The position numbers were made by a program, and so were the translations under genes. The notes under the pieces are model-generated. The model was not told the origin of the DNA, made no database searches, and saw nothing but the letters and a program-made list of their open reading frames with translations. From contig OY848917.1 of assembly GCA_963693285.1 (NCBI GenBank), positions 19,573,745-19,637,744 of the forward strand: a DNA stretch of 64,000 nucleotides. Direction: 5' to 3'. Below are positions 42,501-52,794 of this stretch, piece by piece. Positions within the stretch are counted from its first letter, which is position 1, and every line of letters begins with the position of its first letter. The DNA comes from Xestospongia muta (taxonomy: Eukaryota; Porifera; Demospongiae; Haplosclerida; Petrosiidae).

Positions 42501-44528
42501 CTGATCCTTTAAAAAAATAATACTCGGAAAAGGTACTCCTGATGCTTGACATGTCATATTTAGTGTCATACCAGTTGTCCAAATACGTCTACTAACTTGT
42601 AATGATGCAGTTGGTGTAACTAGCAAAGTAACATAATTATAATTATTAACAATTATATATAGTATATAATCCTTTCAATGACATATGCCAAAATATTTCA
42701 TCAAAAAGGGTAGTTGTCAAAAAGTCTAATCTCATGTCTAAAATGCCATGAAAGAAAATTAAGACAGAATAAAAAGTTTTGATTTTACATTAGCAAGAAA
42801 TGTTCTTATCCATTACTAGACTAACTGTGTGTCAAGAAAAAACTATTTTAAGAGCACCTACCACAAAAATCTGATAGTAATAGCTTTATCAAACTAGTTC
42901 CTCTCAAGGTAGGTGGTCCATAACAATTAGGAGAACTTAGTCTGTTATTTACTAGAAACTCATACAGCCACATTGCTTCACAATCACATTCTATACGATT
43001 CTCAAGAAGAATTCTAAAAACAATACAAAAGAATGTGCACAATAACAAATAAAAGTAAAGAAAATGAGAGGAAAAACATATGAATAGTATATTAATTATA
43101 ATTAGTCAGTGAACTGAAATATCTTACAGAGTGCGAACAGAATTCAATCCACAAACAGCTGATTCTGGCACTGTTGTTAAATGATTAACAGCTAAATTCC
43201 TGAAAAAGAAAAATATATTATTATTTATATCCACACAATCATCATATGTAAAACATTGCACTCAAAATCATTTTTCTAATTGTTTGCTAATGACTTCATA
43301 ACATAAATGACTCTTTTAAAAAAAGGGTTTTAAGACAAGAGGTGTCAAATGTTTCACACAACATCAAAGTTAAATACAGACAATGAGGATCATTTGTTTA
43401 ATAATCTCTCCATGACAACCTTGATGTAGTTGAAACAATGTTAGGTAAACAACATTCACAATTTTAGCGCTGGGGTGTGGGTAATGTAGGTGGTAGATGT
43501 TTCATTATGTAGATGAGGAAAACAAACAAAACTGGGAAAATAAATCCTTTCATGACAATATCTTAACATCTTTTCAGCAAAATTCATTAATTCCAAACTT
43601 AATTTTAAAAATGGCTTCCTAGATACATGAAAGTGGGTAATGCTAATGTTGCTTGGTATTGAAAATTTTCTTATTTACAAAACAAACACACAAAAGCTTC
43701 TCACTGCTAGAATGTGACTTTGATGTATAAAAAAACATTGACTCTTGAGTATACCATGGCTACTACATACAATAGCAAAGTTTTGCATCAAAAGGATGTC
43801 TTGGCTTCCTGGCTTCTAATTACAATCAAAGTTAGAAGCACTATAGGCAACCCTTACTACCAAGTTTGAATGTATATGGAAAGCTCATAGCAAGGTCTTT
43901 CTTTGCTACTTTGCTGACTGTTACCATTACAGCCTGCAAACAGATCAATAATTCATAATATCTGTGGGCACAGCAGTATGAATATTGTCCTATACTATTA
44001 TACTGTGTTTTGGACTATAATAAGTTAAAATCTGTCATAGCAACAAAGTCTAAGTTATAAATAAAAGAGTGTAAGTAACTCAGCATGAGACAAATTCACA
44101 TCAATTATTGGAAAAAGGTTAAAGTAGTTAAAATTCAAGTTTTGAAATGAACCACCACAACTGCCTGTTCATCAGGAAAATAATTGATTACACTATCATG
44201 AATAACTAATTAGGGCAAAAATTGTTGCACCCACTGTTGACTTTTCTCTGAGACACTCTTCAGTCATACCATCATTTATACCAAATATTTGACAGACTAC
44301 AGTGATTAATATAAGTAATTATTATAACTTACAAATAAATGAGAGAGATTAGGTTGCAGAATGCTTCATTGCCCAAAAAAATGATCTCATTATTAGTAAG
44401 TGATCTTATGAAAAAATAAATAGTTAATTATTACAACAATGACTATATATACTCACAAATTCCTAAGATTAGATAAGTTCTTGAAAGCTCCATCAGGTAT
44501 ACTAATTAGTCGATTATAGCTCAAATCA
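24566..44528 (-). CDS. LRR and 17-Ig-domain extracellular protein (5' incomplete)
   Basis: Order from the N-terminus: three 72 bp exons each encoding one leucine-rich repeat (44457-44528, 44333-44404, 43128-43199), an LRR C-terminal cap with CDC...C...C cysteines (42862-43013), then 17 Ig domains. Ig1 is split between 42496-42619 and about 33464-33610. The others run through 33073-33333, 32764-32935 with 32582-32710, 32127-32403, 31508-31797, 31001-31281, 30220-30362 with 29983-30110, 29388-29683, 28568-29136 (two domains), 27856-28141, 26961-27229, 26178-26466, 26017-26129 with 25716-25877, 25389-25666, 25055-25302 and 24566-24843. Each shows C...W...DxGxYxC spacing. The last exon ends in TAG directly after an Ig domain, with no membrane segment. 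LRR-Ig layouts are known in peroxidasins and adhesion proteins, and long Ig arrays in hemicentins. No peroxidase domain is present. It is probably a secreted or matrix adhesion or recognition protein. The signal peptide and any LRR N-terminal cap were not found. Estimated 1,700-1,800 aa. Confidence 0.85.
34756..35826 (+). mobile_element. Retroelement fragment: Cys-rich leader and RT-type ORF N-terminus
   Basis: An ATG at 34756 opens a decayed frame. A Cys-rich block with CLCNSTGSCMRCSC and further paired cysteines follows, then separate frames matching the N-terminal part of a reverse-transcriptase polyprotein common in sponge and cnidarian genomes. Recognisable pieces are a DDHITKLF..LMIKGQVKSAV block, VFDVLKEKHPDPST, and a LQWQDFLLGYGAPSETL block in which one codon is a stop. 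Several frameshifts and stops are visible and the catalytic RT core is absent. The exact family is not certain. Confidence 0.6.
36080..38479 (+). mobile_element. Decayed Ty3/gypsy retrotransposon, pol region and 3' LTR
   Basis: Plus-strand fragments lie in pol order. The RT thumb (36117-36374) carries KCEFLTNQVEYLGYVID and LLGLVNYYSKF. RNase H (about 36470-36920) carries LATDASAYGVG and LITDHKPL. The integrase zinc finger (36958-37305) has HQDHPGTKK...C..C. The integrase core (about 37310-37800) has VSDNGPQFSS and RPATNGAAERF, and is followed by a C-terminal segment to about 38060. Frames shift at about 36370, 36600, 36935, 37300 and 37550. Gag, protease and most of the RT palm are missing. 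A purine-rich tract (AAGTGGGGAGGA) sits just before the 3' LTR. Confidence 0.85.
38288..38479 (+). repeat. Probable 3' LTR of the gypsy remnant
   Basis: Begins TGTAGTG immediately after a polypurine tract (38274-38285) and can end at TTACA, giving the TG...CA ends of an LTR (192 bp). No matching 5' LTR was seen upstream, so the boundary is a best guess. Confidence 0.5.
39193..39453 (+). other. Unrecognised ORF fragment with paired cysteines
   Basis: An open frame of 86 codons with FTCKCNQENK...HFCSNC, suggesting an unidentified zinc-binding-like module. The initiation codon is not secure. It ends where the inverted repeat of the downstream Penelope-like element begins, so it is probably the broken edge of an older mobile element, not a host gene. 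Confidence 0.3.
39448..40312 (+). mobile_element. Penelope-like element fragment with GIY-YIG endonuclease
   Basis: The frame at 39624-40031 encodes the C-terminal part of a Penelope-like element: SEAIKRILKTLDIQVVFRP, then the GIY-YIG-type core YGISCQDCCSSYVGQTGR, then ALAEHVWQKGH. Just upstream, another frame carries ALRNNGYSNKFI of the RT C-terminal region. The element is bounded by a perfect 22 bp inverted repeat (39448-39469 and 40291-40312; core TAGTAGTAATGTTCATTT). A direct repeat GTTTGGTGAATAA occurs twice near the 3' end (40253-40290). The RT core is missing. Confidence 0.8.
41238..41751 (+). mobile_element. 514 bp Tc1/pogo-type DNA element with TIRs and TA target site
   Basis: The left end CCATAGGACGGGTTTTGATT and the right end complement CCGTAGGATGGGTTTCGATT are inverted repeats, flanked on both sides by TA (41236-41237, 41752-41753). 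Inside, an ATG at 41389 opens about 97 codons (MSIRRYFKP..., a Lys/Arg-rich block, FTPEDGAVIGRYAIEHGNA) resembling the DNA-binding N-terminus of the pogo-like transposases seen at 50216. No catalytic domain is present, so it is an internally deleted non-autonomous copy. Confidence 0.8.
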
Positions 44529-45004
44529 CTGTGTTAAAAAAGAGGAGAAAACAGAGTCGGTGATTCAAATACTTGAAACAACAGACATTGACAATAAGGG
44601 ATACCTACAATTGCTTGTAAATTAATGTTGTGTCATTATTCTAAAGCTCAAGGATTGCTAGAGAGCAACAAATATTCAGGGATATCAACCTTAAACATGT
44701 GTTCATTGTTTAACATGGGTAATAGTTTTTATTGATTTTCATTAACATTAAGTTTTTATTGATTTTTACCATGCCAATAATCTAAAGCCAATAGCTTTGA
44801 GACAAGACAATTGGACCATAAGTAAAACCACACGTTAATACCACCAACAAGGAAAGATAAATCACACCTTTAGAAAAGAAATCTTGTATTATTAATCTAA
44901 CAGTTCTCCAGATGAGCGAGGGTTAAAGTAAAAATTGTTAAAGTAATTATAGTAATTAAAGTAATTAAAGTAATTATACTATTATCTTTGATTGTGTCAT
45001 TTAG
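44529..45004. other. Gap upstream of the last visible LRR exon
   Basis: No further LRR exon, LRR N-terminal cap or signal peptide could be supported on the minus strand. A weak minus-strand stretch near 44600-44660 has a repeat-like leucine pattern but contains a stop. The second tandem array begins at about 45005. Confidence 0.5.
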
Positions 45005-45064
45005 TTCACTGATTGTGTCTTTTGCATTACTTCAAAAAATTTGTCTATTCGTTATTAACATATG

Positions 45065-45260
45065 GTTAGAAATTTACTAACCTGTACTTATTAATATGTT
45101 CTGTACTCTATCATAATTATAGAAGTGAAATTATATCTATGGATCAATGAACTAAGTGACCATAGAATACCTAAAATGATAACGTTTACATATGGGTACA
45201 CCTCCTGACATTGAAACAGATTTATCAAAGTTCTAAAGTAGAATATAAGACATACTAATG
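45065..45260. repeat. Recurring ~200 bp cassette at collagen gene flanks
   Basis: A block containing ACTAACCTGTACTTA, CTCTATCATAATTATA and GGGTACACCTCCTGAC recurs at about 48485-48670, 54118-54330, 55558-55760, 57340-57500, 62975-63200 and 63580-63780. It lies both before the full collagen genes and after every full or truncated copy. It could be a shared regulatory block or the scar of an older duplication. Confidence 0.65.
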
Positions 45261-45735
45261 TGTATTGGTTGTAACATTCAGTGTTTTCTGACAATATATT
45301 TCAATGGACAATCCAGACCAATCCTTCATAAGCAAATGTTACTGTGTGCCTGATAAAGGAATTTCATATTTAATATATGAACAGATCAAGATCTAAGCTC
45401 GTATCATTGAAGGACTATAGAGGGCTTCGTTAAAACTATCCAGTACTGACATCTTATCAAAGGTATCAATGAACTATCCCAACATTAGAATTAAGTATAC
45501 TAATGTGGTTATGTACCTGATGTATTTAAGTCAAACCACAACAAATGATCTAGATAGTTTACATAAAGGAAAACCTGCCCACCTACTGCTGTTGAAACAG
45601 ATTGATATTGAACAAATAACCAGATAACCTATATGTGTCAATGAAAATTTGACTTTCTTTTAGACAATTGTATGATGTGTTATTATAACACAGCAAACCT
45701 TTTAAATTCAAACCATTTATAAAAACATTGCTAGC

Positions 45736-45743
45736 TATATAAA
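45736..45743 (+). promoter_or_regulatory. TATA-like box, collagen copy 1
   Basis: TATATAAA about 45 bp upstream of the ATG at 45788, matching the intact copy at 56225. Confidence 0.5.
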
Positions 45744-45787
45744 GAAGTGGCTTTAAATCAATAACAAAACAAACCATTTCACAAAAA

Positions 45788-48345
45788 ATGAACAAGAAGT
45801 TCACAATACTCCTCTTCCTCATTACAAACATTTTGACCTCTATACTAGAAGTTGTTAACAACAGCAAGTATATTGTATATCACAGCTAATCATTATTGTA
45901 CTCCTGTAGATGCTAATAATCCTCTAATAAAACGTAGTATTCACACTAACACTACTAACTGTGACTGTGGTAAGTCTCAATATCTACAAATATTAAGAGG
46001 TCGTGATGGTACTCCTGGAAGAGATGGTAAAGATGGTCTCCTTGGAAATAGAGGACCTCAAGGACTAAAAGGAGACATAGGTCCTATGGGACCTATTGCT
46101 GGAGGAGTTGTCTATACAAGATGGGGTCGAACTATTTGCCCTCAAAATAAAGGGACTCAGTTATTTATTATACAGTGGTCGTACTGCTGGTACCCCCACT
46201 TTACCCAGTATGGTGAAGGAGCTAACTAACTATGTCTGCCTGATAATCCTGAATATTTAGCTACCCAGGCAGGAGCACAGAATTGACGAGCTTATCTTTA
46301 TGGAACAGAATATGAGGCTCCAATTGGTTCAATGAATGGTCTTCATAATCATAATGTACCCTGTGCAATGTGCTATGCTATAGTCTGTTCGCGTTCACCT
46401 TGCCGGTAGAAAACTTATCATAACTTTCTAATAACTCGACCAAATTCAAAATTTCAAAGTCAGGTGGTCTCCTGACGACCATCCGGTTCTTTTGATGTCA
46501 TTTTTATATGAATACGACCCACAAGAACAAAATTTGTTGTACTTTCCATAAGCAAAGTATAGGAGATGCCATTGACCACGAGGAATGTGAATATGTGATC
46601 TCGTGAATTTCGTTAATCAACAAAATGGCTGCTGCTTGAAGAGAGAAACCAGTACGGTAAGAAATACATTCTAACTGTAAAAGTTTAATCATATAGATAG
46701 GTAAAATAAATTGAATATAACTATTGTGTATGAGAATGAATACAAACAGAAGTATTACTGAATTTAGACTTCGATAACCAAAAGATTATAAAAGTTACGA
46801 CAGTGGTAATACATTGTAAGGTACAAAGGTGCTGGTCTGTGTTGTTTTACTTTCTGTAGAAATGTCTTTTTAAAGTCCTTGTAATCATATTCTATGCTAT
46901 GTTCGTCTAACTATCTTTTAATATCATCTTTTCTGTTTGCAGTTGTTGGAGGTTTGTCCTTTTGTTTGTTATGGTACGAAGCATTGTCTAAAACTATCAC
47001 AGATGTAGGTGGAATTTCGGAAGTAGCTGTTGTGCAAACCATTCTATAAAGTGTTCTCAGTTCATTTCATCATGATAGTCTGCTGAGTTTGTCTTAGATC
47101 TAAAAACCAAGTCTACACCAGGAACCCAACCTTCCACTGAACCACAATCAATCATTGACCTTTCCCACTTGGCACCTTCCATCTTTGTTTACCATCAACG
47201 TCTACCCAAATATGTTCTTTACAGTGATGTGTGTTTATCCATGTTATGTCAGTATAGATTATTGTCCTGTTGTCATTTCTTAGTTTACGTATTGTTTGCA
47301 AGTATGTATGTCTTTGTTCCAGTATATTACGTTGTTCATATATGTATTGTTTATTGTCTCTTTTCTTGTATGAAAACCCCAACTCTCATAGAACCTTCCA
47401 TAGACAAAACGTACCACCTCCAAAAACACCATCCTCTTTCAATTTAGCTAAAATAGTAGTCAATATGGGATATTGTTGTTGTGTGTAAAAGCTATGAACA
47501 GTACGTCCTATTACTTCTTTATTAAAAGAGTCTGGATTTACTCGTACCCTAGATGTTGTGTATCATTTAACAAGAGTCAGTAATTTACCTTCTTGAGAAA
47601 TATATTCATTATCATTGTTACGCACACTTCTTATTGATACACCTGTAACCTCTGCTGTACGTTCTACAATTCTCTCTCTCTTAATTGAGCTTCCTTTTCT
47701 TTTCTCTTTCTCAAAGAACTGCCTTACATTTTCAATAACATATTTGGTTTGTGATATCAATCTAACCCCCTTCCCAGGTTTCTTAGCTACCTTATTTATG
47801 TATGGGCTGTGGCTCTTGATTAATGGAGGAAGATGAGCTGCTTCCTTGATCCATTGCTAGATAAACTATTGCAAATTTTATTAATAATTTTTTACAACTT
47901 AATGTAGATATAATTCTAACTTTAAGATTTGGCAAGAAATTTTTTTTTACCTGTGAACTTCAAAGAATATCACCTACCACAAACATTTTATTTGTGATGG
48001 TGTGGTATGTGTTATGTATACTACTTACACCCACTACTAATTTCCGGCGGCAAGGTGAACGCGAACAGACTTTAGTAATAGACTATCATTATTAATGATA
48101 CCTGCTAGGTTGACCTGTCCTACTAATTGGACAATGGAATATCAAGGTTATCTAATGGCTGAGTATCATGTTCATAAACAGAACTCCATGTTCGAATGCG
48201 TCAATAAGAATGCACAGGCTATTACTGGAGGAGCTAAGAACATAGATGGAGCTCTCTTCTATCCTGTTGAAACAAAAGGTGTTGGACTACTCTGTCCTCC
48301 TTATGATGAAGAAAGAGAGTTAGCATGTGTTGTGTGTACTAAATA
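45788..48345 (+). pseudogene. Short-chain collagen C4-like pseudogene, copy 1 (transposon-interrupted)
   Basis: It starts like the intact gene at 56274 (MNKKFTILLFLITN), with a signal peptide and 11 Gly-X-Y triplets where the intact copy has 15. Relative to the intact copy it has a +1 shift near 45880 (22 nt where the intact copy has 21), a four-base insertion near 46160, a stop in ANYLCL and a stop at the Trp of NWRAYL. A 1,692 bp DNA transposon splits it after the codons for CYA (46381-48072). The 3' part (48075-48345) reads on to VVCTK and the normal stop, with one conserved Cys changed (TKGVG for TKCVG). It is non-functional. Confidence 0.88.
46381..48072 (-). mobile_element. Tc1/mariner-like (DDE_3) transposon with broken transposase
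   Basis: The terminal inverted repeats include AGTCTGTTCGCGTTCACCTT at the left and its complement at the right. TA is duplicated at 46379-46380 and 48073-48074, and the uninterrupted collagen copies give the empty site. The minus strand encodes a transposase in pieces: helix-turn-helix region VIENVRQFFEKEKRKGSS (47563-47760), GFSYKKRDNKQYIYEQR, the first catalytic Asp in IIYTDITWIN (about 47250), VEGWVPGVDLVFRSKTNSA, and DNASYHN carrying the second Asp (about 46990). Frameshifts and stops separate these blocks. The third acidic region was not found. It is dead, but its ends are well preserved. Confidence 0.9.
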
Positions 48346-49094
48346 AACGTTATTGTGTTATTTTTGTATTTTGTTTATTGCCTAAAGAGCACATAACATT
48401 TAGTTTAATGTGTGAATTATCACTGATTGTGTATCTTCCCTTACTTCAAGAAATTTTCCATTTGTTATTAACAAACAATAAAGAAATTTACTAACCTATA
48501 CTTACTAATATATTCTAAACTCTATCATAATTATAAAAGTGAAATCAAAACAATAGATCAATGAACTAAGCCACAACAGATAACTTAAAGATGACAAAGT
48601 TTATATATGGGAACACCTCCTGACCTGTTGATACTGAATGTATTTAACATTTGAAGTAGCATATAAAAAATGCGGGGTTAGGGAAAAGGAATTTAAGCTT
48701 TGAAGATAACTAACTATAATGAATCTTCAGGACCACTTCAAGAACCACATGGCAATATTTAAGTTAAGTTCATCTCTCACACTTTCTACATACATCATAT
48801 AAAGAAACTATAGCTTAAATATGAACAAATTTAAAAAGGATGACAAAAAATACTTTACTAAAATAACAAAATGTTATCAATCTGTACATAGTGACCTATA
48901 CAAATAAATATATATCAATAAGCTAAATAAAAATTATTCTAAAATTTGTCTCCTACTTGTTACTTAACATGTATGTCAACATTTAGTTCATTGTGTATTA
49001 CCTTCTGATAAAATTTTTGATCTCTTTCATTCACTTATTCTTAGGATAAATTAAAACCACTTCATTGTATATTAATTGAATGGTAAAATCAATA

Positions 49095-49115
49095 ACCACA
49101 ACTCATAGTTGTGGT
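49095..49115. repeat. Short perfect hairpin ACCACAACT-CAT-AGTTGTGGT
   Basis: Nine-base stem with a three-base loop, conserved at 57930-57950 in unit 2. No function is evident; it is not followed by a T run. Confidence 0.5.
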
Positions 49116-49424
49116 GAATTACATTAAGATAAATACATTCATTATGTCATAAGTCAATAAGAAATATATATTGTACATCTAATGGTGACCAACAATTGAT
49201 ATAACCATAGTACAAACTACAAAGTTCCATCATCAACCTTGACTCAATTTACACATTCAAAATGTGCAATGAATGTTGTAGGTGATCAAGAAACTGAAAT
49301 GCCTCCAACATGCAAGGAAAGAGCACAACAATATGAAGTCACATTTGATTCAGAGAATGGACTTTAAATCATAACATATCCTGTGCAATATGCTATGTTA
49401 GAACTATGCTAAACTTACAAAACA

Positions 49425-49625
49425 AATTTAGACTAGTCTACTGGCAAACCATTATATAAACTTTCCCAGTAAACTTCCTGTACATATGTCTGTTTGAGGT
49501 TTACTAAAAACATATTTAGAAGATGGACTAGTCTACTGGCAAATCATTATATAAACTATCCCAGTAAACTTACTGTATATAGTCTATGTAAGGTATTATC
49601 AAAAACATGTTTACTATAATTCATC
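49425..49625. repeat. Two tandem ~105 bp repeats
   Basis: Both copies contain GACTAGTCTACTGGCAAA, ATTATATAAACT and CCCAGTAAACTT. The same pair occurs at 58257-58455. Confidence 0.7.
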
Positions 49626-50215
49626 TGATATCACATACCATTATATACACTTCTCCACAGCTCCTTACAATAACATTTGACCACCAACATACAGTGTGTC
49701 AACTATTCCATATTGTCAAACAATATAAAGTTTCATTCACTATCTTACTAATAATATAGCTTATATGTATGTGACATACAATTATATAATTAGCATACTA
49801 ATATTTGATGGGATAAAGAGAGCAGATCACATAAAAGGTGAATCTGTAAAAGCTGAGAATTATCTGCTCATAAAGTGTTTCATTCCTAACTTGAGTAATT
49901 CATATAACTACATAGCCACTTTAATTGTCATAGATGTATGAAATGAATTTGTCATCAATACTCATATACACTAATAATAAAACTGTGAAATGGCATATAC
50001 AAAACTACCTGGCACTATTGTATTAACACAGTGTATTATACATATACAATGTACATGTAACTATTACTATAAAACTACTAATGTTAGCGTGCTACTAATT
50101 TTAGCGATATTAGTGATTTGAAAAAACCCCACTAAATTTAATATCCGCTAAAGTTATGAGTGAGTCACGTGTGTTGAAAATGAAGAAGAAGCATGCAAAC
50201 TGAATAGCGAAAGTG

Positions 50216-50911
50216 ATGTCTCTTATAAGATGGCTTCATGGGTCATCATCATTGGAACTTAAAGAGAATGAGAATGGAGCAACACCAGCAGCAAACAAGG
50301 AGGTTGAAAAGGTGAAGCAAGTGCAAAGGAAAAGGGGCAGGTATCATCATTATGATGATGAAACACGTGTTAAAATTGCCAAGTGTTCATGTGAATGTGG
50401 AAATAAGGCAGCTGCTGACAAGTTCACTAAGGAGCTTGGATTTTTGGTTACTGAAAGTACAGTAAGAAACATGAAGAAGAGCTACCTTTCTTTACTTAGA
50501 AAGGAGAAGGATCCTGAGAGAATATGCAGTCTTCCTCATGGAGCTAGAGGAAGACCACTGATGCTTCGTGATTATGACCAGGACATATCTAGGTACATCA
50601 AAAGCCTAAGAGAAGCAGGAGGTATTGTAAATCACTAGATAGTTATTGCTGCAGCTAAGGGTATCTTGTCCCATAAGAACCCAGGACTCCTGAAAGAAGA
50701 TGGTGGTCCAATCTGTCTTAGTTCAACTTGGGCAGAATCATTCCATCGTAGAATTGGGTATGTGAAGTGCAAGGTCACCAAGGCTGCCCACAAGTTGCCT
50801 GATTTTCCAGAAGTAAGGCAGGCATTCCTTCAGAGAGTCAAGAGTGAAGTTGAAACATGGAATATTCCACATACCCTCATAATCAATTGGGACCAATTAA
50901 TTCCTTCTTAA
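50216..50911 (+). pseudogene. Pogo-like transposase remnant, unit 1
   Basis: Start chosen at the ATG at 50216 (MSLIRWLHG). The protein has a basic block KRGRYHHY, a helix-turn-helix-like region (DDETRVKIAKCSCECGN...STVRNMKKSY), a GRPLML motif, then after a TAG at 50636-50638 continues as IVIAAAKGILSHKNP, the WAESFHRRIG region and INWDQ, where the first catalytic Asp of the DDE domain would sit. The frame ends just after it, so the catalytic domain is missing. It resembles pogo/CENP-B-type transposases with a Lys/Arg-rich N-terminus. The block CTACTAATTTTAGCGATATT at about 50092 may be part of the element end. Confidence 0.75.
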
Positions 50912-51047
50912 TAGGTTTGATACATGTACTGTACATCATTACTAGTAACAATATCAATACTATTGTGTGTGGCTTCTTGTTCAAGACCACATACCACAAA
51001 GGGTAGTTATGTTATAGACTCAGTGACTGGCCTACAAGTAAGGGTTG

Positions 51048-51066
51048 CACACACACACACACACAC
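51048..51066. repeat. (AC)n microsatellite
   Basis: About ten AC units, shorter in unit 2 (about 59880-59895). Confidence 0.8.
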
Positions 51067-51069
51067 ATA

Positions 51070-51870
51070 TACACATAATAATGAGATTCATAGCTAATAT
51101 ATTTTGAATGAAGTGTTGATTTATAGCAGGTTTCATTTAAAAATGTAAAACTTGAGTGCTTAAATAATTCATTTGCTCTTCATAAACAGCACAGTAGCAG
51201 GTTTATACAAATCTTATGACAAGCTTTATTGGTTCTGTCATTGTTAATGGCTCAATATACATTATACAAATTTGTCAACTCATGAATTTAAAAGAATGTT
51301 GTTCAATGACATGTGCTATTTTTAGGACCTCAAGCTTTTATCTTTTTATATAATGTACAATAAACAAAATTAAAAGTAGTAATGGGTAGTATTAGTCCAA
51401 CACAAAGAATGTAAACAAGATAGTTGAAATGGTAATTGCATCATCCCTAAATAACAGCAGAGTCATAGAATACAGTAACATATTACTGATATTATTATTT
51501 AAGTGATTTATATAGTGGGTATAATTGTTTGTGTCATTATGTTAACATAATATTACAGGTACATACACATTCTGTCTTCTTTGGATACTCAACACGCTTT
51601 AAAGCATTTCGCAAATTTTTGTCATCAGTGGCAAAAAACTTTATCACAAAAAATTATTTATTATCCAATTGTTTCACTATATAATATTTAGTACACACTG
51701 TTTGTATTTAATATAATTGTTTCTCAGCTATCCATTAATCTAGTTTATTCCAGTCATAAATAGTCAATAAGTGGGTGTTATACACACCTACCATGATGTA
51801 TTGACATAAAAAGAAGAAAAATATCACTATCAAACACACATTTAGATTATTGTAAGTGTATATTCAAGAA
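51070..51870. other. Intergenic upstream of the Cys-rich gene, unit 1
   Basis: No gene was found. At the position where unit 2 has a TATA-like GATATAAAAAG (about 60650), this copy reads GACATAAAAAG, so the box is weakened. Confidence 0.5.
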
Positions 51871-51871
51871 A

Positions 51872-52794
51872 ATGAATCAGTCAAGGATTTGCTGCATGTT
51901 GTCTCTACTCTTCATGGTATTTCTCATACTTCTTCAGTGTGGAGACTCACAAAATGTGTAAGACAATATAATGTTTTAAATAATATCATACAATATTATT
52001 TTGTATGTTGATAGGTGCTACAAACAGATATCTCGTGGTACATGTAAAAAATACTGTCAACAATCAAGTTATAGTATTACATATTATAAATGTGGATGGT
52101 GGAAAAAATGTTCCAGATATTTACTAGATATCTGAAATGGAGTATCATGTGTTGTTACATTTTAGAATAATAATCACATATGGTTGTAACTGTTGTCAAT
52201 ATGGCATAGTGTATTCCAGAGTTAGAGTATGTTGTAATGGATATCCAAATTATCCACATTGCTGGTAAGTGTATCATGTGAAATATATGTATTTGTAATT
52301 GAAGAAAATAAATAAACTATAAGTAATAAATCATTTTTTAATTTGTTTCAAAATGCCAATTTCATGTTTAAAAATTAAGGTTTAAAAAAACTGGTTATCT
52401 GAATATAAAATTTTTCAAGACAAAAAGTAAGCTAGGTACCCTAAAAGAAGGTTCAAAGTTTGATCAGTCACATTTATCACTGTCGTATTGGCTAACATGT
52501 GCATTTAGTTTCATTTGCTGCACACAACAATAGTATAAGGCAATATGTATGAACATAACTATATACAAATATATATATAACATGTGGCTCAAAACAATTA
52601 TAGAATTGTCTGGTATTGTTCACATGCCAGGTAGTAAGTAATCATTTTAAGTTTTACCACTGTTGTTTTAAAGTTCACATAAATCGTATATTCATAGTCC
52701 TACAGAAACTCCTCCTACTACAACTCCAACTCCTCCTCCTACACTTATAATTCCAACTATAGGTCCCCCAATTTGTCCCGGTTGTCCACATTGA
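51872..52794 (+). CDS. Small secreted Cys-rich protein, copy 1 (splice donor lost)
   Basis: Exons by comparison with the copy at 60719: 51872-51957, 52015-52116, 52166-52264 and 52698-52794. Exon 1 is a signal peptide (MNQSRICCMLSLLFMVFLIL). Exon 2 gives CYKQISRGTCKKYC and KCGWWKKC. In this copy the base after exon 2 is A where the sister has G (ATATTT versus GTATTT), so the GT donor is gone. Read-through ends at TGA 52133-52135 after YLLDI, giving a secreted protein of about 69 aa that lacks the GCNCC module and the Pro/Thr-rich tail. It may be a shortened product or a pseudogene in progress. The family was not recognised. It lies between the transposase remnant and the truncated collagen copy. 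Confidence 0.6.

Larger units (their letters stand above)
48346..50090. other. Intergenic of unit 1 with internal repeats
   Basis: No gene was found. It contains one copy of the recurring cassette (48485-48670), a perfect hairpin at 49095-49115 and a tandem ~105 bp duplication (about 49425-49625) built on GACTAGTCTACTGGCAAA. All are repeated in unit 2 at 57168-58920. Confidence 0.6.

Noticed and set aside
45091..45294. Minus-strand frame repeated at 55580-55786 and 63625-63807
   Set aside because: It lies in the duplicated flank of the collagen genes. The three copies differ by indels, and it coincides with the recurring cassette, not with a gene.
51872..52794. Reading the Cys-rich gene as a toxin or defensin
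   Set aside because: High cysteine content and a signal peptide alone do not establish this. No known toxin or defensin spacing was recognised, so no function is assigned.
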